NCBI GenBank assembly: GCA_947493335.1
Contig: CANLQO010000008.1
Span: 1 to 64,000, forward strand
Reading direction: 5' to 3'
DNA: 64,000 nt
DNA from: an uncultured Paracoccaceae bacterium
GTDB taxonomy: Bacteria; Pseudomonadota; Alphaproteobacteria; Rhodobacterales; Rhodobacteraceae
This document shows, piece after piece, positions 26,611 through 34,928 of this stretch. The notes under the pieces are model-generated. The model was not told the origin of the DNA, made no database searches, and saw only the letters and a program-made list of their open reading frames with translations. Position 1 is the first letter of the stretch; each line of letters starts with the position of its first letter. Both the position numbers and the translations under genes were made by a program.

Positions 26611-27442
26611 TCTCATTCGCAGCGATCGCTGGATCGCCTTTGACCGCGCAACCATTGTTCTCAACAGATTGACATCCCTGATGGAAATGCCTCGGCAGTC
26701 CAGAATGCCGGGCCTCATGGTTTATGGCAGCTCCGGCATCGGCAAGACCATGATCGCCAAGCGGATGGAGAGCCTCTACCCGAGTAATTATCGCTCTGAC
26801 CTCGGGGTGACGCGCACGCCGATCCTGCTCCTGCAGGCGCCGCCTGCACCGGATGAGCGGCGGTTCTATCAACATATCCTAGCGTCGATCGGCGCGCCGA
26901 TGTGGGGCCGTCACACCATCTCCGAACTGGAGGTGCGGGCTCTCAGCCATTTGCGCGGCATGGATCTGAAGATGATCATGATCGACGAGGTCCACAATCT
27001 TTTGGCCGGAAGCTATCGTGAACAACGCCGTTTCCTGAACATGCTGCGCTTCCTATCCAATGATCTGTGCGCTTCACTCGTCGTTTTTGGTGTTAACGAA
27101 GCCGCTGAGGCCGTTCGCGGTGACGAACAACTTGCGCGCCGGCTGGACGAACATTTTCTGCCACTCTGGGATGATGATGTTGAGTTTTCCCGGCTGGTCC
27201 AGACTCTGATCGCGGCAATGCAGTTGGAGCGTGGGTCCGGTCTAAGTGTTCAATCACTGCGCACCATTCTCGGTATTACTGGCGGCATCACGTCGCGTGT
27301 GTTCACGATGATCAAGGCGCTCTCCATCGATGCCATTGAAACGGGCGAAGAGCGGATCACTGACGAGGCCGTCCAATCCTGGCAGCCAATCTGGGCCAAA
27401 CATAGTTGGACCGTTCGGAACCAACCGCAACCGGCATTTTAG
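26579..27442 (+). CDS. tniB: TniB AAA+ ATPase
   Basis: A 287-residue AAA+ ATPase that assists target capture by TniA. Walker A is GSSGIGKTMIAKRM and Walker B is MIMIDEVHNLLAG; LARRLDEHFLPLW holds the arginine-finger region. It belongs to the TniB/TnsC-like group. The start overlaps the end of tniA by 32 bp, and its TAG overlaps the GTG of tniQ by 1 base, giving a tightly coupled operon. Confidence 0.92.
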   Translation: MTLMDLDERLDLIRSDRWIAFDRATIVLNRLTSLMEMPRQSRMPGLMVYGSSGIGKTMIAKRMESLYPSNYRSDLGVTRTPILLLQAPPAPDERRFYQHILASIGAPMWGRHTISELEVRALSHLRGMDLKMIMIDEVHNLLAGSYREQRRFLNMLRFLSNDLCASLVVFGVNEAAEAVRGDEQLARRLDEHFLPLWDDDVEFSRLVQTLIAAMQLERGSGLSVQSLRTILGITGGITSRVFTMIKALSIDAIETGEERITDEAVQSWQPIWAKHSWTVRNQPQPAF

Positions 27443-28383
27443 TGACCCACAAACCTTTGCCGAGGCGTCCGGCACCTTATCCGGACGAGCTGCTGTCAAG
27501 CTGGATCGCCCGTCTGGCAAACGCCAACTTTTGTTCTGTGCCAGAGCTCTGCCAATATCTGGGGCTTGATCAAAAACGTCCGCCGGAAACGCAATCGGAA
27601 TTGGCTGGCGTAGACCGCGACAGGTTCTGCGCAATGTTACGTCTGCTTCCTGCGGAGCTCGATCGCATGTTGCTCAGGCGACGGACTCAGTTCCCGGTCG
27701 AGTGCATTTCGTGGTCGGATTTTCAGAACTGCCCGACATGCGCACGAAAACAGCCTGGGATATCTCTGCGCCATTGGCGCTACGCCTGGTCCTTGCAATG
27801 CGACGTCTGCGGGTCCGAGCTGTCGCCAGTGCGCCGTGATCAAACGGCACATGCACACCTGCCCACCCGGCTCCGCACCCGGGCCAAAGAGGGAGCGAAG
27901 TGGCTAATGCTCGCCAATCGACACGGGGACCGGCTTGCTGGTCGACGGATGGATCTGACGCTGCAAGTCGCTTCTGTGCTCGCGCCAGAGTTCCGTCACG
28001 GTGCGCTCTTTTCTCAGAACCGAATAGATCGCTTCAAAGCCCTCGCCACCATCGACATCGGAATGACCCGACCTTTGCTAGCGGTTACGTTGTTGATGAA
28101 GAAAAGCGACAGGGTTGGCGAGACCAAGCTTCGTACTGCTTTCCCGCACAAGCGGAAATTGGTGGATCGCCTTGCGCGACTTGCTGAAAGCTTACCACGG
28201 CAGAGGTCTCGAGAGGGAGGGGGTCTCAAGAACCAATCGCGGACGAACTGCGCAGGTACGGCCCATGCACCAAGACAGGAATATCTTCAGGCGGCGCGGA
28301 GAGCGATTGATCAGCTTGGGGAAAACGCAGAACGGTCCGATTTGCTCAATTGCGCTGCGAAGTTCCTCGAATGCGCACGCTAA
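27442..28383 (+). CDS. tniQ: TniQ target-selection protein
   Basis: A 313-residue TniQ-family protein. The N-terminal TniQ motif is clear (PRRPAPYPDELLSSWIARLANAN), followed by a zinc-ribbon-like pair CPTCARK and CDVCGSEL. The GTG start at 27442 overlaps the tniB stop. In Tn7, Tn5053 and CRISPR-associated transposons this protein selects the target; no CRISPR genes are near. The gene ends about 90 bp before the right end of the element. Confidence 0.88.
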   Translation: MTHKPLPRRPAPYPDELLSSWIARLANANFCSVPELCQYLGLDQKRPPETQSELAGVDRDRFCAMLRLLPAELDRMLLRRRTQFPVECISWSDFQNCPTCARKQPGISLRHWRYAWSLQCDVCGSELSPVRRDQTAHAHLPTRLRTRAKEGAKWLMLANRHGDRLAGRRMDLTLQVASVLAPEFRHGALFSQNRIDRFKALATIDIGMTRPLLAVTLLMKKSDRVGETKLRTAFPHKRKLVDRLARLAESLPRQRSREGGGLKNQSRTNCAGTAHAPRQEYLQAARRAIDQLGENAERSDLLNCAAKFLECAR

Positions 28384-28448
28384 TCCCCGTGTGGATATCT
28401 CATGAAAAACCTTGCCAATTATTGAAAGTGGACAGCCATTACAAAAGA

Positions 28449-28474
28449 GTCCCAAAAATAACGTGACCATGACA
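28449..28474. repeat. right terminal repeat of the Tni element
   Basis: The reverse complement begins TGTCATGGT, as does the left end, and continues to GTTATTTTTGGGAC, a diverged copy of the left-end binding motif. Only one clear motif copy is seen at this end against four at the left. Confidence 0.7.
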
Positions 28475-29001
28475 AGAAGCAAGGTCCAATAGCCGGAGAT
28501 CGTACAGTTGAAGAGATATTGAACGATCCGGATCATCGAAAGGCTATCAAGAAGTCGCTCGTTTCAGGTGTCACTGAGTATGGGCGAATGGTTCATGCTG
28601 AAATGAATGCACTTGCAGACGCTGCTCGTCTTGGTAGGTCCGTCAAAGGTTCGACCATCTTTGTGACTACATATCCGTGCCATAACTGCGCGAAGCATCT
28701 AGTAGCGTCAGGGATCGAACGCATCGTATTCATCGAGCTCTACCCAAAAAGTAAAACCGAAAGCCTGTTCCAGGATATCATCGTGCCTGACACACCTGAT
28801 GCTGCTACAGTTTCGATCGAACATTTCTACGGTATCTCTCCTCGACGTTATCGCGACATTTTTGAGAAGGGGAGCCGTCAGACTGACGAAGGAGAAGTCG
28901 AAAAATGGTACGAGGGGTATGCCGCTCCTCGCCTAGGTAACATAGAAGTTGGGGGCACTCCGCGAGAGCTCTTTGCGATAATTGAGAACCTATACAGTTA
29001 A
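28475..29001 (+). pseudogene. 5'-truncated antiphage-type deoxycytidylate deaminase (AvcD/DCD-like)
   Basis: An open frame continues through the right transposon boundary into a deaminase domain. The zinc sites are complete: HAE in GRMVHAEMNALADAAR and PCxxC in TTYPCHNCAKHLVASGIERIVFIELYPKSK. This matches the C-terminal deaminase domain of the antiphage dCTP/dCMP deaminases (AvcD/DcdV). Those proteins normally carry an N-terminal P-loop kinase-like domain, which is absent here. The frame begins right at the transposon end, with stop codons just inside the element. A TTG at 28519 could initiate a short protein, but a functional enzyme seems unlikely. Confidence 0.75.
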
Positions 29002-29113
29002 CGCCTCGATCTGTGTTGATTTCGGATTGTGTTTGCCCAACAGCTGTAATGTAAGACCTGTTGATCTTGGCATAGCTGCGCCAAGCCGCAAGCAACGTGG
29101 AGACATCTGCCCT

Positions 29114-29713
29114 CTATTCATCCGGTTTAATGTCCTGTGCAATAACCAAGAATTTTTCAGCCCGTCCATGTAAGTAATCGGCCTCTTCTTGGTTCAGCCG
29201 GGTCGCTGTGATTAGCGTTCCTGGCTGTATGTTGAGGATACCAACTCCTGCCGATTCCGGTTGAGCCATTCGGAGCACTGTGAGTAAACCTCGTTCTTTC
29301 TTTCGCGGTAGTTGATCCTTTCCAAAGTGGAGGAAGATTATCCTTCTTTGGTTGTTTGCCTCGGTACGTAGGTACCATGCCGTTGCAACCCGCAAACCCG
29401 CGATATTCGCTTCTATGGGGCTTCGTCCTTGCCATATGAGCGCATGATCCTCCTTTAAATCCAAGTAGTTTTGGCTGAGAACCCTGTAACCGGAAGATTT
29501 ATTGGGAGCGACCTTCGTATGAAGCGCTAGGAATTGCTGATCCGAAATAGCTTTATCTTCATAAGAAGTCATAGCTTCACGAAACTGTTTGTACCGATCT
29601 TTGGCGGGATCATACGGTAGCTCGAGATCGTCGATTATGCTTTTGACTTTTGCCTTGTCCTTTCGCTTATCCCCGTATGCAAAATCAATGAATTGACTGA
29701 CCCTAATCCTCAT
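29114..29713 (-). CDS. hypothetical protein beside the deaminase remnant
   Basis: A 199-residue basic protein with no signal peptide or membrane segment. The N-terminal half is Lys/Asp-rich and helical (FAYGDKRKDKAKVKSIIDDLEL); the centre has beta-rich stretches (RVATAWYLRTE, RRIIFLHFGKDQLP, GVGILNIQPGTLITATRL). I recognise no family. It is convergent with the truncated antiphage deaminase and visibly A+T-richer than the surrounding operons. It may belong to the same broken accessory or defence segment, but that is inference. Confidence 0.6.
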   Translation of the reverse strand: MRIRVSQFIDFAYGDKRKDKAKVKSIIDDLELPYDPAKDRYKQFREAMTSYEDKAISDQQFLALHTKVAPNKSSGYRVLSQNYLDLKEDHALIWQGRSPIEANIAGLRVATAWYLRTEANNQRRIIFLHFGKDQLPRKKERGLLTVLRMAQPESAGVGILNIQPGTLITATRLNQEEADYLHGRAEKFLVIAQDIKPDE

Positions 29714-29894
29714 TCTTTCCTCTTCGCCTCATGGGAACAGTCGCATACTACTGGAGAGAACAAAAAATGAACAGGCCATTCGTAACACTGTGTGCCCACA
29801 CGGGATTCTTGATAGTCGCGTTTAGATAAAGCGTCATGTTGCGTGCGTAGCGAAATCTACGAATTTTGGGTGTTCAACTTTTGGTATCGGCGGC

Positions 29895-30175
29895 GTCAGA
29901 TTTGCAGTTGCAGCGAATGTCTCCTGTGAAGGGCCGCACTGCAGCGACGGCGAACAAAGCCGAGCGGCAGGTTTGGGCCGTCATCATCGACGTGATCCGA
30001 GCATGGCCCGAGGATGCCGCGGTCGCTCTGATGTCCGTGAAGAGCCCAAACTGTGAGTTCGAGATTTTCGCTGCGGGTGCACGCAGTTCGAAAAATTCTG
30101 CACATGCCCTGTTTCTCACGTTGCTTTGCGGCTGGAGAACCGGCCATTCGTGCGCGGTGCGGCGAGGCTTATACG
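29895..30175. repeat. dispersed intergenic repeat, diverged copy 3
   Basis: Holds GCAGTTGCAGCGAATGTC, an AAGGGCCGCACTGCAGCGACGG stretch, GAGCCCAAACTGTGAG, and GAACCGGCCATTCGTGCGCGGTGC. These match pieces of the copies near 39.6 kb and 56.3 kb. Several overlapping frames cross it but none has a ribosome site or recognisable product. Confidence 0.5.
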
Positions 30176-30180
30176 AGTAA

Positions 30181-30526
30181 GGATTTAGACGTCGACGGAG
30201 CCGAGTTACGTTTCCTTTTCATAAAGGTCAGCAAGCGAATGCCTTTGAATTTCTTAACCAAAAGAGAGGCAAGTTTGTCAGCAGTTGTTTTGGGGCGAAC
30301 GCAAGTCGAAAAACACGACACCGTTGCGCGTAAGTAAGGTGCCCACGTAACTCGCAATTTACTCTATAGGAGTTATCAATTCCGCCCCACAAACAATGCG
30401 CTCGTCGACTGAGTATCCCTTCGAAATAAACTCTAACGAAGTAAAAATCAGACTCTCGAAGATTCCTGATTGCTCACATGGATCGGGGCACAAAAAAATT
30501 CAGTTCAGAACACTAGCACTAACTTT
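30181..30526. other. gene-free stretch before the AraC-type gene
   Basis: About 345 bp without a supported gene. Short frames occur on both strands but none has a ribosome site or family resemblance. I see no repeat module, terminator or RNA gene here. Confidence 0.4.
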
Positions 30527-31306
30527 TTAAGCGAACGGACCTTGTGTTATTCTGAATTCTGAGGGGCACATCATGTACCGGTGCCTGAACGCACGCGAAA
30601 AACTCTCGGCCGAACCGTACCCGACAGACTTGGCAATCCCTTTGATAGACATTGTAGACGTTGCCAGTAGGTGCTCTGCCGTGGAGAACCTAAGGGTTGC
30701 AAGGTGTTTTCCTGCAGAGGTACCGGTTTCTCTGCGGTGCATTGCGCGAAACGCGCTTTCAGACAGTCCGACAAGTGCAGCGACGTCAGCGAGTGTTCGT
30801 ATGGATGCGAGGTTTTGTGCAGCGGCTTCCCATGCAACAGCTGATCGCCCGCCGAACGTCTCATCCGCTTCGATGTAGTTAAACGCGTCGACTATCGCGA
30901 TCAGCAATCTTTTGCGGCAACTGTCGGAAACGGTTTGTTGGCAATAAAGCTGCGATAGCCCGATCATTGTCTGCAGCGCGAAGGTCAGTTTTGGCGCTGG
31001 AGAAAAATATCCATCTTCTCGATCCAAATGATCGGTGGACGTTCGAAAGTGGGTAATGGATGCCAGCGCGCGCTCTGTTCGGATAGTCCCACTGAAAGGC
31101 GTATTCGGTAGTATTAGGATGCCACCAGGTGCTTGCAGCGTGACGCGGCTGCGTGCGGTGCCCAAGGTCATATCTACGCCACCTTCGTGAATCCAAAGAA
31201 GGTCGTGATGAGGCCAATTCGCTGGTCCAATGGTACGTCGCCGATCAAAGTTGCCATAGCCCTGACGCAAAAGCGCGAAATTGGAGTCAGTCGTTATTGT
31301 CATCAT
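30527..31306 (-). CDS. AraC-family transcriptional regulator
   Basis: A 259-residue AraC-type regulator. The N-terminal part is a cupin-like effector domain (LLWIHEGGVDMTLGTARSRVTLQAPGGILILPNTPFSG). The C-terminal 100 residues hold two helix-turn-helix motifs (TLADVAALVGLSESAFRAMHRRETG and SIKGIAKSVGYGSAESFSRAFRHRYMMCPSEFR). The longest frame begins with TTG at 31327; the ATG at 31306, with AGG upstream, is preferred. It is divergent from the PhyH-family dioxygenase gene, 119 bp away, and probably controls it. Confidence 0.87.
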   Translation of the reverse strand: MMTITTDSNFALLRQGYGNFDRRRTIGPANWPHHDLLWIHEGGVDMTLGTARSRVTLQAPGGILILPNTPFSGTIRTERALASITHFRTSTDHLDREDGYFSPAPKLTFALQTMIGLSQLYCQQTVSDSCRKRLLIAIVDAFNYIEADETFGGRSAVAWEAAAQNLASIRTLADVAALVGLSESAFRAMHRRETGTSAGKHLATLRFSTAEHLLATSTMSIKGIAKSVGYGSAESFSRAFRHRYMMCPSEFRITQGPFA

Positions 31307-31425
31307 GTCAGAGCCTGATGTCGTCAATTGATCGGAATTGCAAGGTTTCCGACGCTTCTACGTGTTGAGAGGCGTTGGCCGGTTGGACAAAATGGAAGCG
31401 ACAAGCAGAATTGGGGCACAAGACG

Positions 31426-32211
31426 ATGACAGCTTCAGGAGAGACTTTTGATAGCAGTGCTGTAGCGCATGATTTCCAACAGAACGGGTATCTGACGATT
31501 GATCCGCTATATTCCACTGCTGACATGGAACGCGTGAACGAAGAGATTGACCGCTTCTTGCGGGAACGCGTCCCTTCCATGCCGGACGAGCAAGTATACT
31601 ATGAGGATCCGACTGATAAGACATCGATAAAGCAGCTTCAAAAACTGTTCGACCATGATCCGTTTTTCCATGACATGATGTTTGAAGGGCCTGCACGCCG
31701 TATCGCCGAAATCGCCCTCGGTGAAGAGGTCGAAGCGGTCAACATGCAGTTTTTCAACAAGCCGCCCGGCGTCGGGAAAGCCACGCCGCCACATCAAGAC
31801 GGCTATTTTTTCCACCTTGACCCGCCGCTTGCAGTTACAGGCTGGCTTGCGCTGGAACCCGTCAATCACGAAAACGGGTGCATTCACTATGTTCGCGGGT
31901 CGCACCAACACCAGGGATATCGCCCGCACGCGTCAACGGGCGTACTTGGGTTTTCGCAAGGGATTACCGACTTTGGCAGCGAAAGCGACAATGCTGAGAC
32001 CGTGGCGGTTCCGGGGCAGGCTGGTACGTTCCTGATGCACCACGCCAAAACGATCCATTGGGCGGAGGCAAATGCAAGCCAGACACGGTCGCGGCGCGCA
32101 CTGGGGTTCATCTACTATGCAAAAAGCGCCAAAGTCGATCTGGCCGCGCGCGACGGATATCAAGCCGCCCTGGACGCAAGGTTGAAGGCCGAGGGCAAGA
32201 TACCGAGCTGA
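31426..32211 (+). CDS. phytanoyl-CoA dioxygenase (PhyH) family Fe(II)/2-oxoglutarate oxygenase
   Basis: A 261-residue non-heme iron oxygenase. The iron-binding facial triad is visible as HQD (His123, Asp125) and His211 in KTIHWAEANAS, and an Arg downstream (TRSRRALG) should bind 2-oxoglutarate. The ATG at 31426 is chosen because it opens the conserved domain. It would hydroxylate a small molecule; the family spans ectoine, phosphonate and lipid substrates. It is divergent from an AraC regulator and convergent with the DapA-like gene of the sialic-acid-like cluster. Substrate unknown. Confidence 0.87.
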   Translation: MTASGETFDSSAVAHDFQQNGYLTIDPLYSTADMERVNEEIDRFLRERVPSMPDEQVYYEDPTDKTSIKQLQKLFDHDPFFHDMMFEGPARRIAEIALGEEVEAVNMQFFNKPPGVGKATPPHQDGYFFHLDPPLAVTGWLALEPVNHENGCIHYVRGSHQHQGYRPHASTGVLGFSQGITDFGSESDNAETVAVPGQAGTFLMHHAKTIHWAEANASQTRSRRALGFIYYAKSAKVDLAARDGYQAALDARLKAEGKIPS

Positions 32212-32248
32212 CACTGCCTGGAAAGGTCTCAATCGGCCATAGTTCGGG

Positions 32249-33178
32249 CTACGGCATATCGCTGGTAAATTCCGGGATGTGCCGTTTTGCGGCACTTCTA
32301 ATGAGAAGGATGTCCTCATCTGTCGCGCCAGTGTAGGGCCACATCATCCTTGGGTTCATCTTGGCCCAGCCTCCCGCCGTTGCCATCGCCTTGTCACAGA
32401 CAAACCCGGGATGTCCCCGGGCAATGATCGGGGCAATGGCCTCGGCGTTGAAGGTTGCGATACGATCTTCCATCTCGGCTGCTGCCGCATCAGACATTTG
32501 TGCCCAATCGACCGCCGCTTTGGGGGAAAGACAGGCCATGTTAGAATAGCTGCCATGGGCACCTTGCCGAACACCACTGGCATAGAAATGACCCGGGATG
32601 AACACCGAAATCCGCTTCAAGGCTGGTGCCATGTCAGCATACCATGCCGCGTCTCCTCCGCCACATTTCAAACCGATCAGCGATGGATAACTCTTTGTGA
32701 TCTCGTTCATCTGCGCAGGGGTCAGAACGGTCTTTGCGTGGGGCGGATTATACAGAACCAGCGGGCATCCCGCCGCCGCCGTTACTGCACGATTCAGAAA
32801 AAGGCGAACACTGTCGAAATCCAGCGATGTCCAATCTGGCAATGTGATCTGGATCGCCAGCGGTTCTAGGCGCGCAGAAAATGCGATACGCCGCAAACTT
32901 CCCTGCGGCAAAGGATGTGCGGCACCGATCTGAAACGGTAAATCAACCGCGCGGGCAGCTTCAGCAAACCTGGTGGAAATCTCTTCAAACTCGGCTTCGG
33001 TTTGGCAATGAATTTCCGAAGCAGTACCACCAGAATAGATGCCCGCAACACCGGCACGCGCGTAGGCCGAGACCTGGTCGTCAATCGTTGTCAGATCAAG
33101 ATGACCTTGCTCATCCAATCGGTTTATGATTGTGGCCCATACACCACGAATATCAGTGCCGGTTGCAGCAGGTTTCAT
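32249..33178 (-). CDS. DapA/NanA-superfamily aldolase or dehydratase
   Basis: A 309-residue class I aldolase of the dihydrodipicolinate synthase superfamily. The Schiff-base lysine is in LIGLKCGGGDAAWY and the catalytic Tyr in LVLYNPPHAKTVL; the GG(T/S) substrate loop is YSGGTASEIH. It is more diverged than the NanA-like enzyme at 33920-34795 and lies in the same minus-strand operon, 3 bp after the GntR gene. It may process a related 2-keto acid or a modified nonulosonate. Exact reaction unknown. Confidence 0.85.
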   Translation of the reverse strand: MKPAATGTDIRGVWATIINRLDEQGHLDLTTIDDQVSAYARAGVAGIYSGGTASEIHCQTEAEFEEISTRFAEAARAVDLPFQIGAAHPLPQGSLRRIAFSARLEPLAIQITLPDWTSLDFDSVRLFLNRAVTAAAGCPLVLYNPPHAKTVLTPAQMNEITKSYPSLIGLKCGGGDAAWYADMAPALKRISVFIPGHFYASGVRQGAHGSYSNMACLSPKAAVDWAQMSDAAAAEMEDRIATFNAEAIAPIIARGHPGFVCDKAMATAGGWAKMNPRMMWPYTGATDEDILLIRSAAKRHIPEFTSDMP

Positions 33179-33181
33179 GTC

Positions 33182-33877
33182 CTAATGTCCTTGCTTTGCG
33201 TCTTTTCGGGTCATTAGATGGCTGCGCAATGCGTCCGATGCCCTTGTCGCATCACGGTCGCGGATTGCGGCGACAATAGCTTCATGTTGGCCAATTACCC
33301 GCTTATGGATCTTATCGACTTCGGGTCCTTTTTCAGGATTATAAAGCCCCCACTCGATCAATGCGCCGTGCAAGGCTGACAGAACAGAGTTGTTCTGCAG
33401 CCCGATCAAGCAACTATGAAAGGCCTGATCTGCATCGCGAAACGCTTTCGCCCTACCTGTCGCCTTTCGACAAGCCTCATGCGCTTCCTCAAGCTCCGTC
33501 AATTCACCGTCGTTTCGCGTCCTGGCGACCTCCATCACGGCGGCAGTTTCGAGCATGATCCGCAGATCATAGAATTCCGACCTGCGCGTTGCATGCGGCA
33601 ACATCGCGCGAACCATATCGCCAATGACATCCATTGCACCTTGTGGTGTCGGCTCTACAACGATTGGAGCCACTCCACGACTTAGGCGCAAAAAACCTTT
33701 GCGTTCCAGCATTAACAAGGCTTCTTTTACGGAGGGGCGACCAACATCGAACATTTCCATCAACGCTCTCTCGGACGGCAACTTGGTGCCAGCCGGATAT
33801 TCTCCAGAGTTGATCGCTTTCAGGATCGCCTCTTCGATTTGCTCGCTCAATCTGATACGTCCAAGTGTGGTGTCCAT
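33182..33877 (-). CDS. GntR-family regulator with FCD domain
   Basis: A 231-residue FadR-type regulator. The winged helix (GEYPAGTKLPSERALMEMFDVGRPSVKEALLMLERKGFLRLSRG) is followed by an all-helical FCD effector domain (DLRIMLETAAVMEVAR, FHSCLIGLQNNSVLSALH, IGQHEAIVAAIRDRDATRASDALRSHL). It lies between the NanA-like gene and the second DapA-like gene. This is the position of NanR-type regulators in sialic-acid clusters, so it probably governs both divergent arms. Confidence 0.9.
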   Translation of the reverse strand: MDTTLGRIRLSEQIEEAILKAINSGEYPAGTKLPSERALMEMFDVGRPSVKEALLMLERKGFLRLSRGVAPIVVEPTPQGAMDVIGDMVRAMLPHATRRSEFYDLRIMLETAAVMEVARTRNDGELTELEEAHEACRKATGRAKAFRDADQAFHSCLIGLQNNSVLSALHGALIEWGLYNPEKGPEVDKIHKRVIGQHEAIVAAIRDRDATRASDALRSHLMTRKDAKQGH

Positions 33878-33919
33878 ATCTGCTCCTGATCATTCCTTTG
33901 CTTTCTTTTCTTGTGCCGC

Positions 33920-34795
33920 CTACATGAGGTTTTCCACCGCCGCCTCAAGCGATTTTTTTTGATCCTTAGTCAAAGCACCAAAAGGAGGACGGCATTCCCC
34001 CATATCTATTCCTTGCTGGTTCAGGATGAACTTCAAGGACGGAATCACGCCGACAGATACCAAAACGTCTATGAGTTTGTTGGCTTGTGATTGAAGTCTG
34101 CGCGCGTCTTCGTTTCGACCCTCGCGATAAGCCTTCGCCAAGGCCAGAACACGTGACGCCTGAACATTATAAGTTGATCCGATCCCGCCGTCCGCTCCGA
34201 AACTAAGGCCTGCCAGAAGAGATTCATCGAACCCGTGCAGAAGGACGCTTTTTGGCGCCAAGCGCCGCAGTTGGTCGAAAGCATAAAGGTCACTACAAGT
34301 GTTCTTGACACCCACTATATTGCTCAGCTTCAGGAGGTCCGCCAGCTCCGCAGGCGACCACTTGACACCTGACAGCGCGGGAAAATTATAGATTACGAAA
34401 GGCAGATCGGTTTGACAGGAGAGCCATCTGTAATGTTCGGTAATCTCTGCAACGCTATAGCTGTAGTAGAAGGGCGGGACTGCCGAAATCACATCGTAGC
34501 CGACCTTGGCGGCAAATTTCGCAAGATGTGCCGATACCGCCGGGTTCGGGTCGCCGACATGAGCCATCAACGTTGTGCGCCCATCAGCCGCCTCAGCAAC
34601 AGTGGCCAACACGGTTTCGCGTTCGGCGACGGACATGAGGAAGGCTTCACCGGTACTTCCACCAACATAAAGACCATCCAGCCTAGATTCGATGTTGAAT
34701 TGAACCAGATCCCCGAGCGCTTTCTGTGCGATCTGCTGGCAATCGTCGCTGAAGGGCGTTGGAAGCGCCGCAAAATAACCCTCTAGTTTGCTCAT
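33920..34795 (-). CDS. nanA: N-acetylneuraminate lyase
   Basis: A 291-residue class I aldolase with strong resemblance to E. coli NanA through its length: LVQFNI, LDGLYVGGSTGEAF, AHVG, PFYY, HYR, YNFPALSGVK, DGGIGSTYN. Catalytic Tyr136 and Schiff-base Lys164 occupy the NanA positions (Tyr137, Lys165). It cleaves sialic acid to N-acetylmannosamine and pyruvate in the cytoplasm. It is divergent from a TRAP transporter followed by an AGE-family epimerase, the usual partners. NanK, NagA and NagB are not in the window. Confidence 0.85.
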   Translation of the reverse strand: MSKLEGYFAALPTPFSDDCQQIAQKALGDLVQFNIESRLDGLYVGGSTGEAFLMSVAERETVLATVAEAADGRTTLMAHVGDPNPAVSAHLAKFAAKVGYDVISAVPPFYYSYSVAEITEHYRWLSCQTDLPFVIYNFPALSGVKWSPAELADLLKLSNIVGVKNTCSDLYAFDQLRRLAPKSVLLHGFDESLLAGLSFGADGGIGSTYNVQASRVLALAKAYREGRNEDARRLQSQANKLIDVLVSVGVIPSLKFILNQQGIDMGECRPPFGALTKDQKKSLEAAVENLM

Positions 34796-34850
34796 TTGAC
34801 ACCCTTTTTTGGTTCACGGAGAAAAGCTTCGCCAATAAAAGTGGCATGCT

Positions 34851-34863
34851 ATGTTGACAACAT
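34851..34863. promoter_or_regulatory. palindromic candidate operator between nanA and the TRAP operon
   Basis: ATGTTG-A-CAACAT is a perfect 13-bp palindrome in the 133-bp divergent gap. It is flanked by several TGCTAT direct repeats (for example ending just before 34851, and twice in 34863-34876). It is a plausible site for the FCD-type GntR regulator encoded next to nanA. Confidence 0.5.
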
Positions 34864-34928
34864 GCTATTATGCTATGTAGCTATCGTCAATGATACATCG
34901 ACACAATCTCATGAAAGGGAGGAAAATC

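Larger units (their letters stand above)
24801..28474 (+). mobile_element. TniA-TniB-TniQ transposon with readable ends
   Basis: A 3.67-kb Tn5053/Tn7-like element. The left end reads TGTCATGGTGCTGTTA and the right end, in reverse complement, reads TGTCATGGTCACGTTA; both then carry a diverged copy of the TTAATTTCCGGAC-type motif. The TGT...ACA termini fit the family. It encodes only TniA, TniB and TniQ, with no resolvase and no cargo. The 5-bp flanks (gcagc on the left, agaag on the right) do not match, so there is no obvious target-site duplication. This suggests an adjacent deletion or rearrangement after insertion. Confidence 0.8.

Noticed and set aside
24796-28479. Target-site duplication for the Tni element
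   Set aside because: The five bases outside each end (gcagc and agaag) do not match, so a duplication cannot be claimed.
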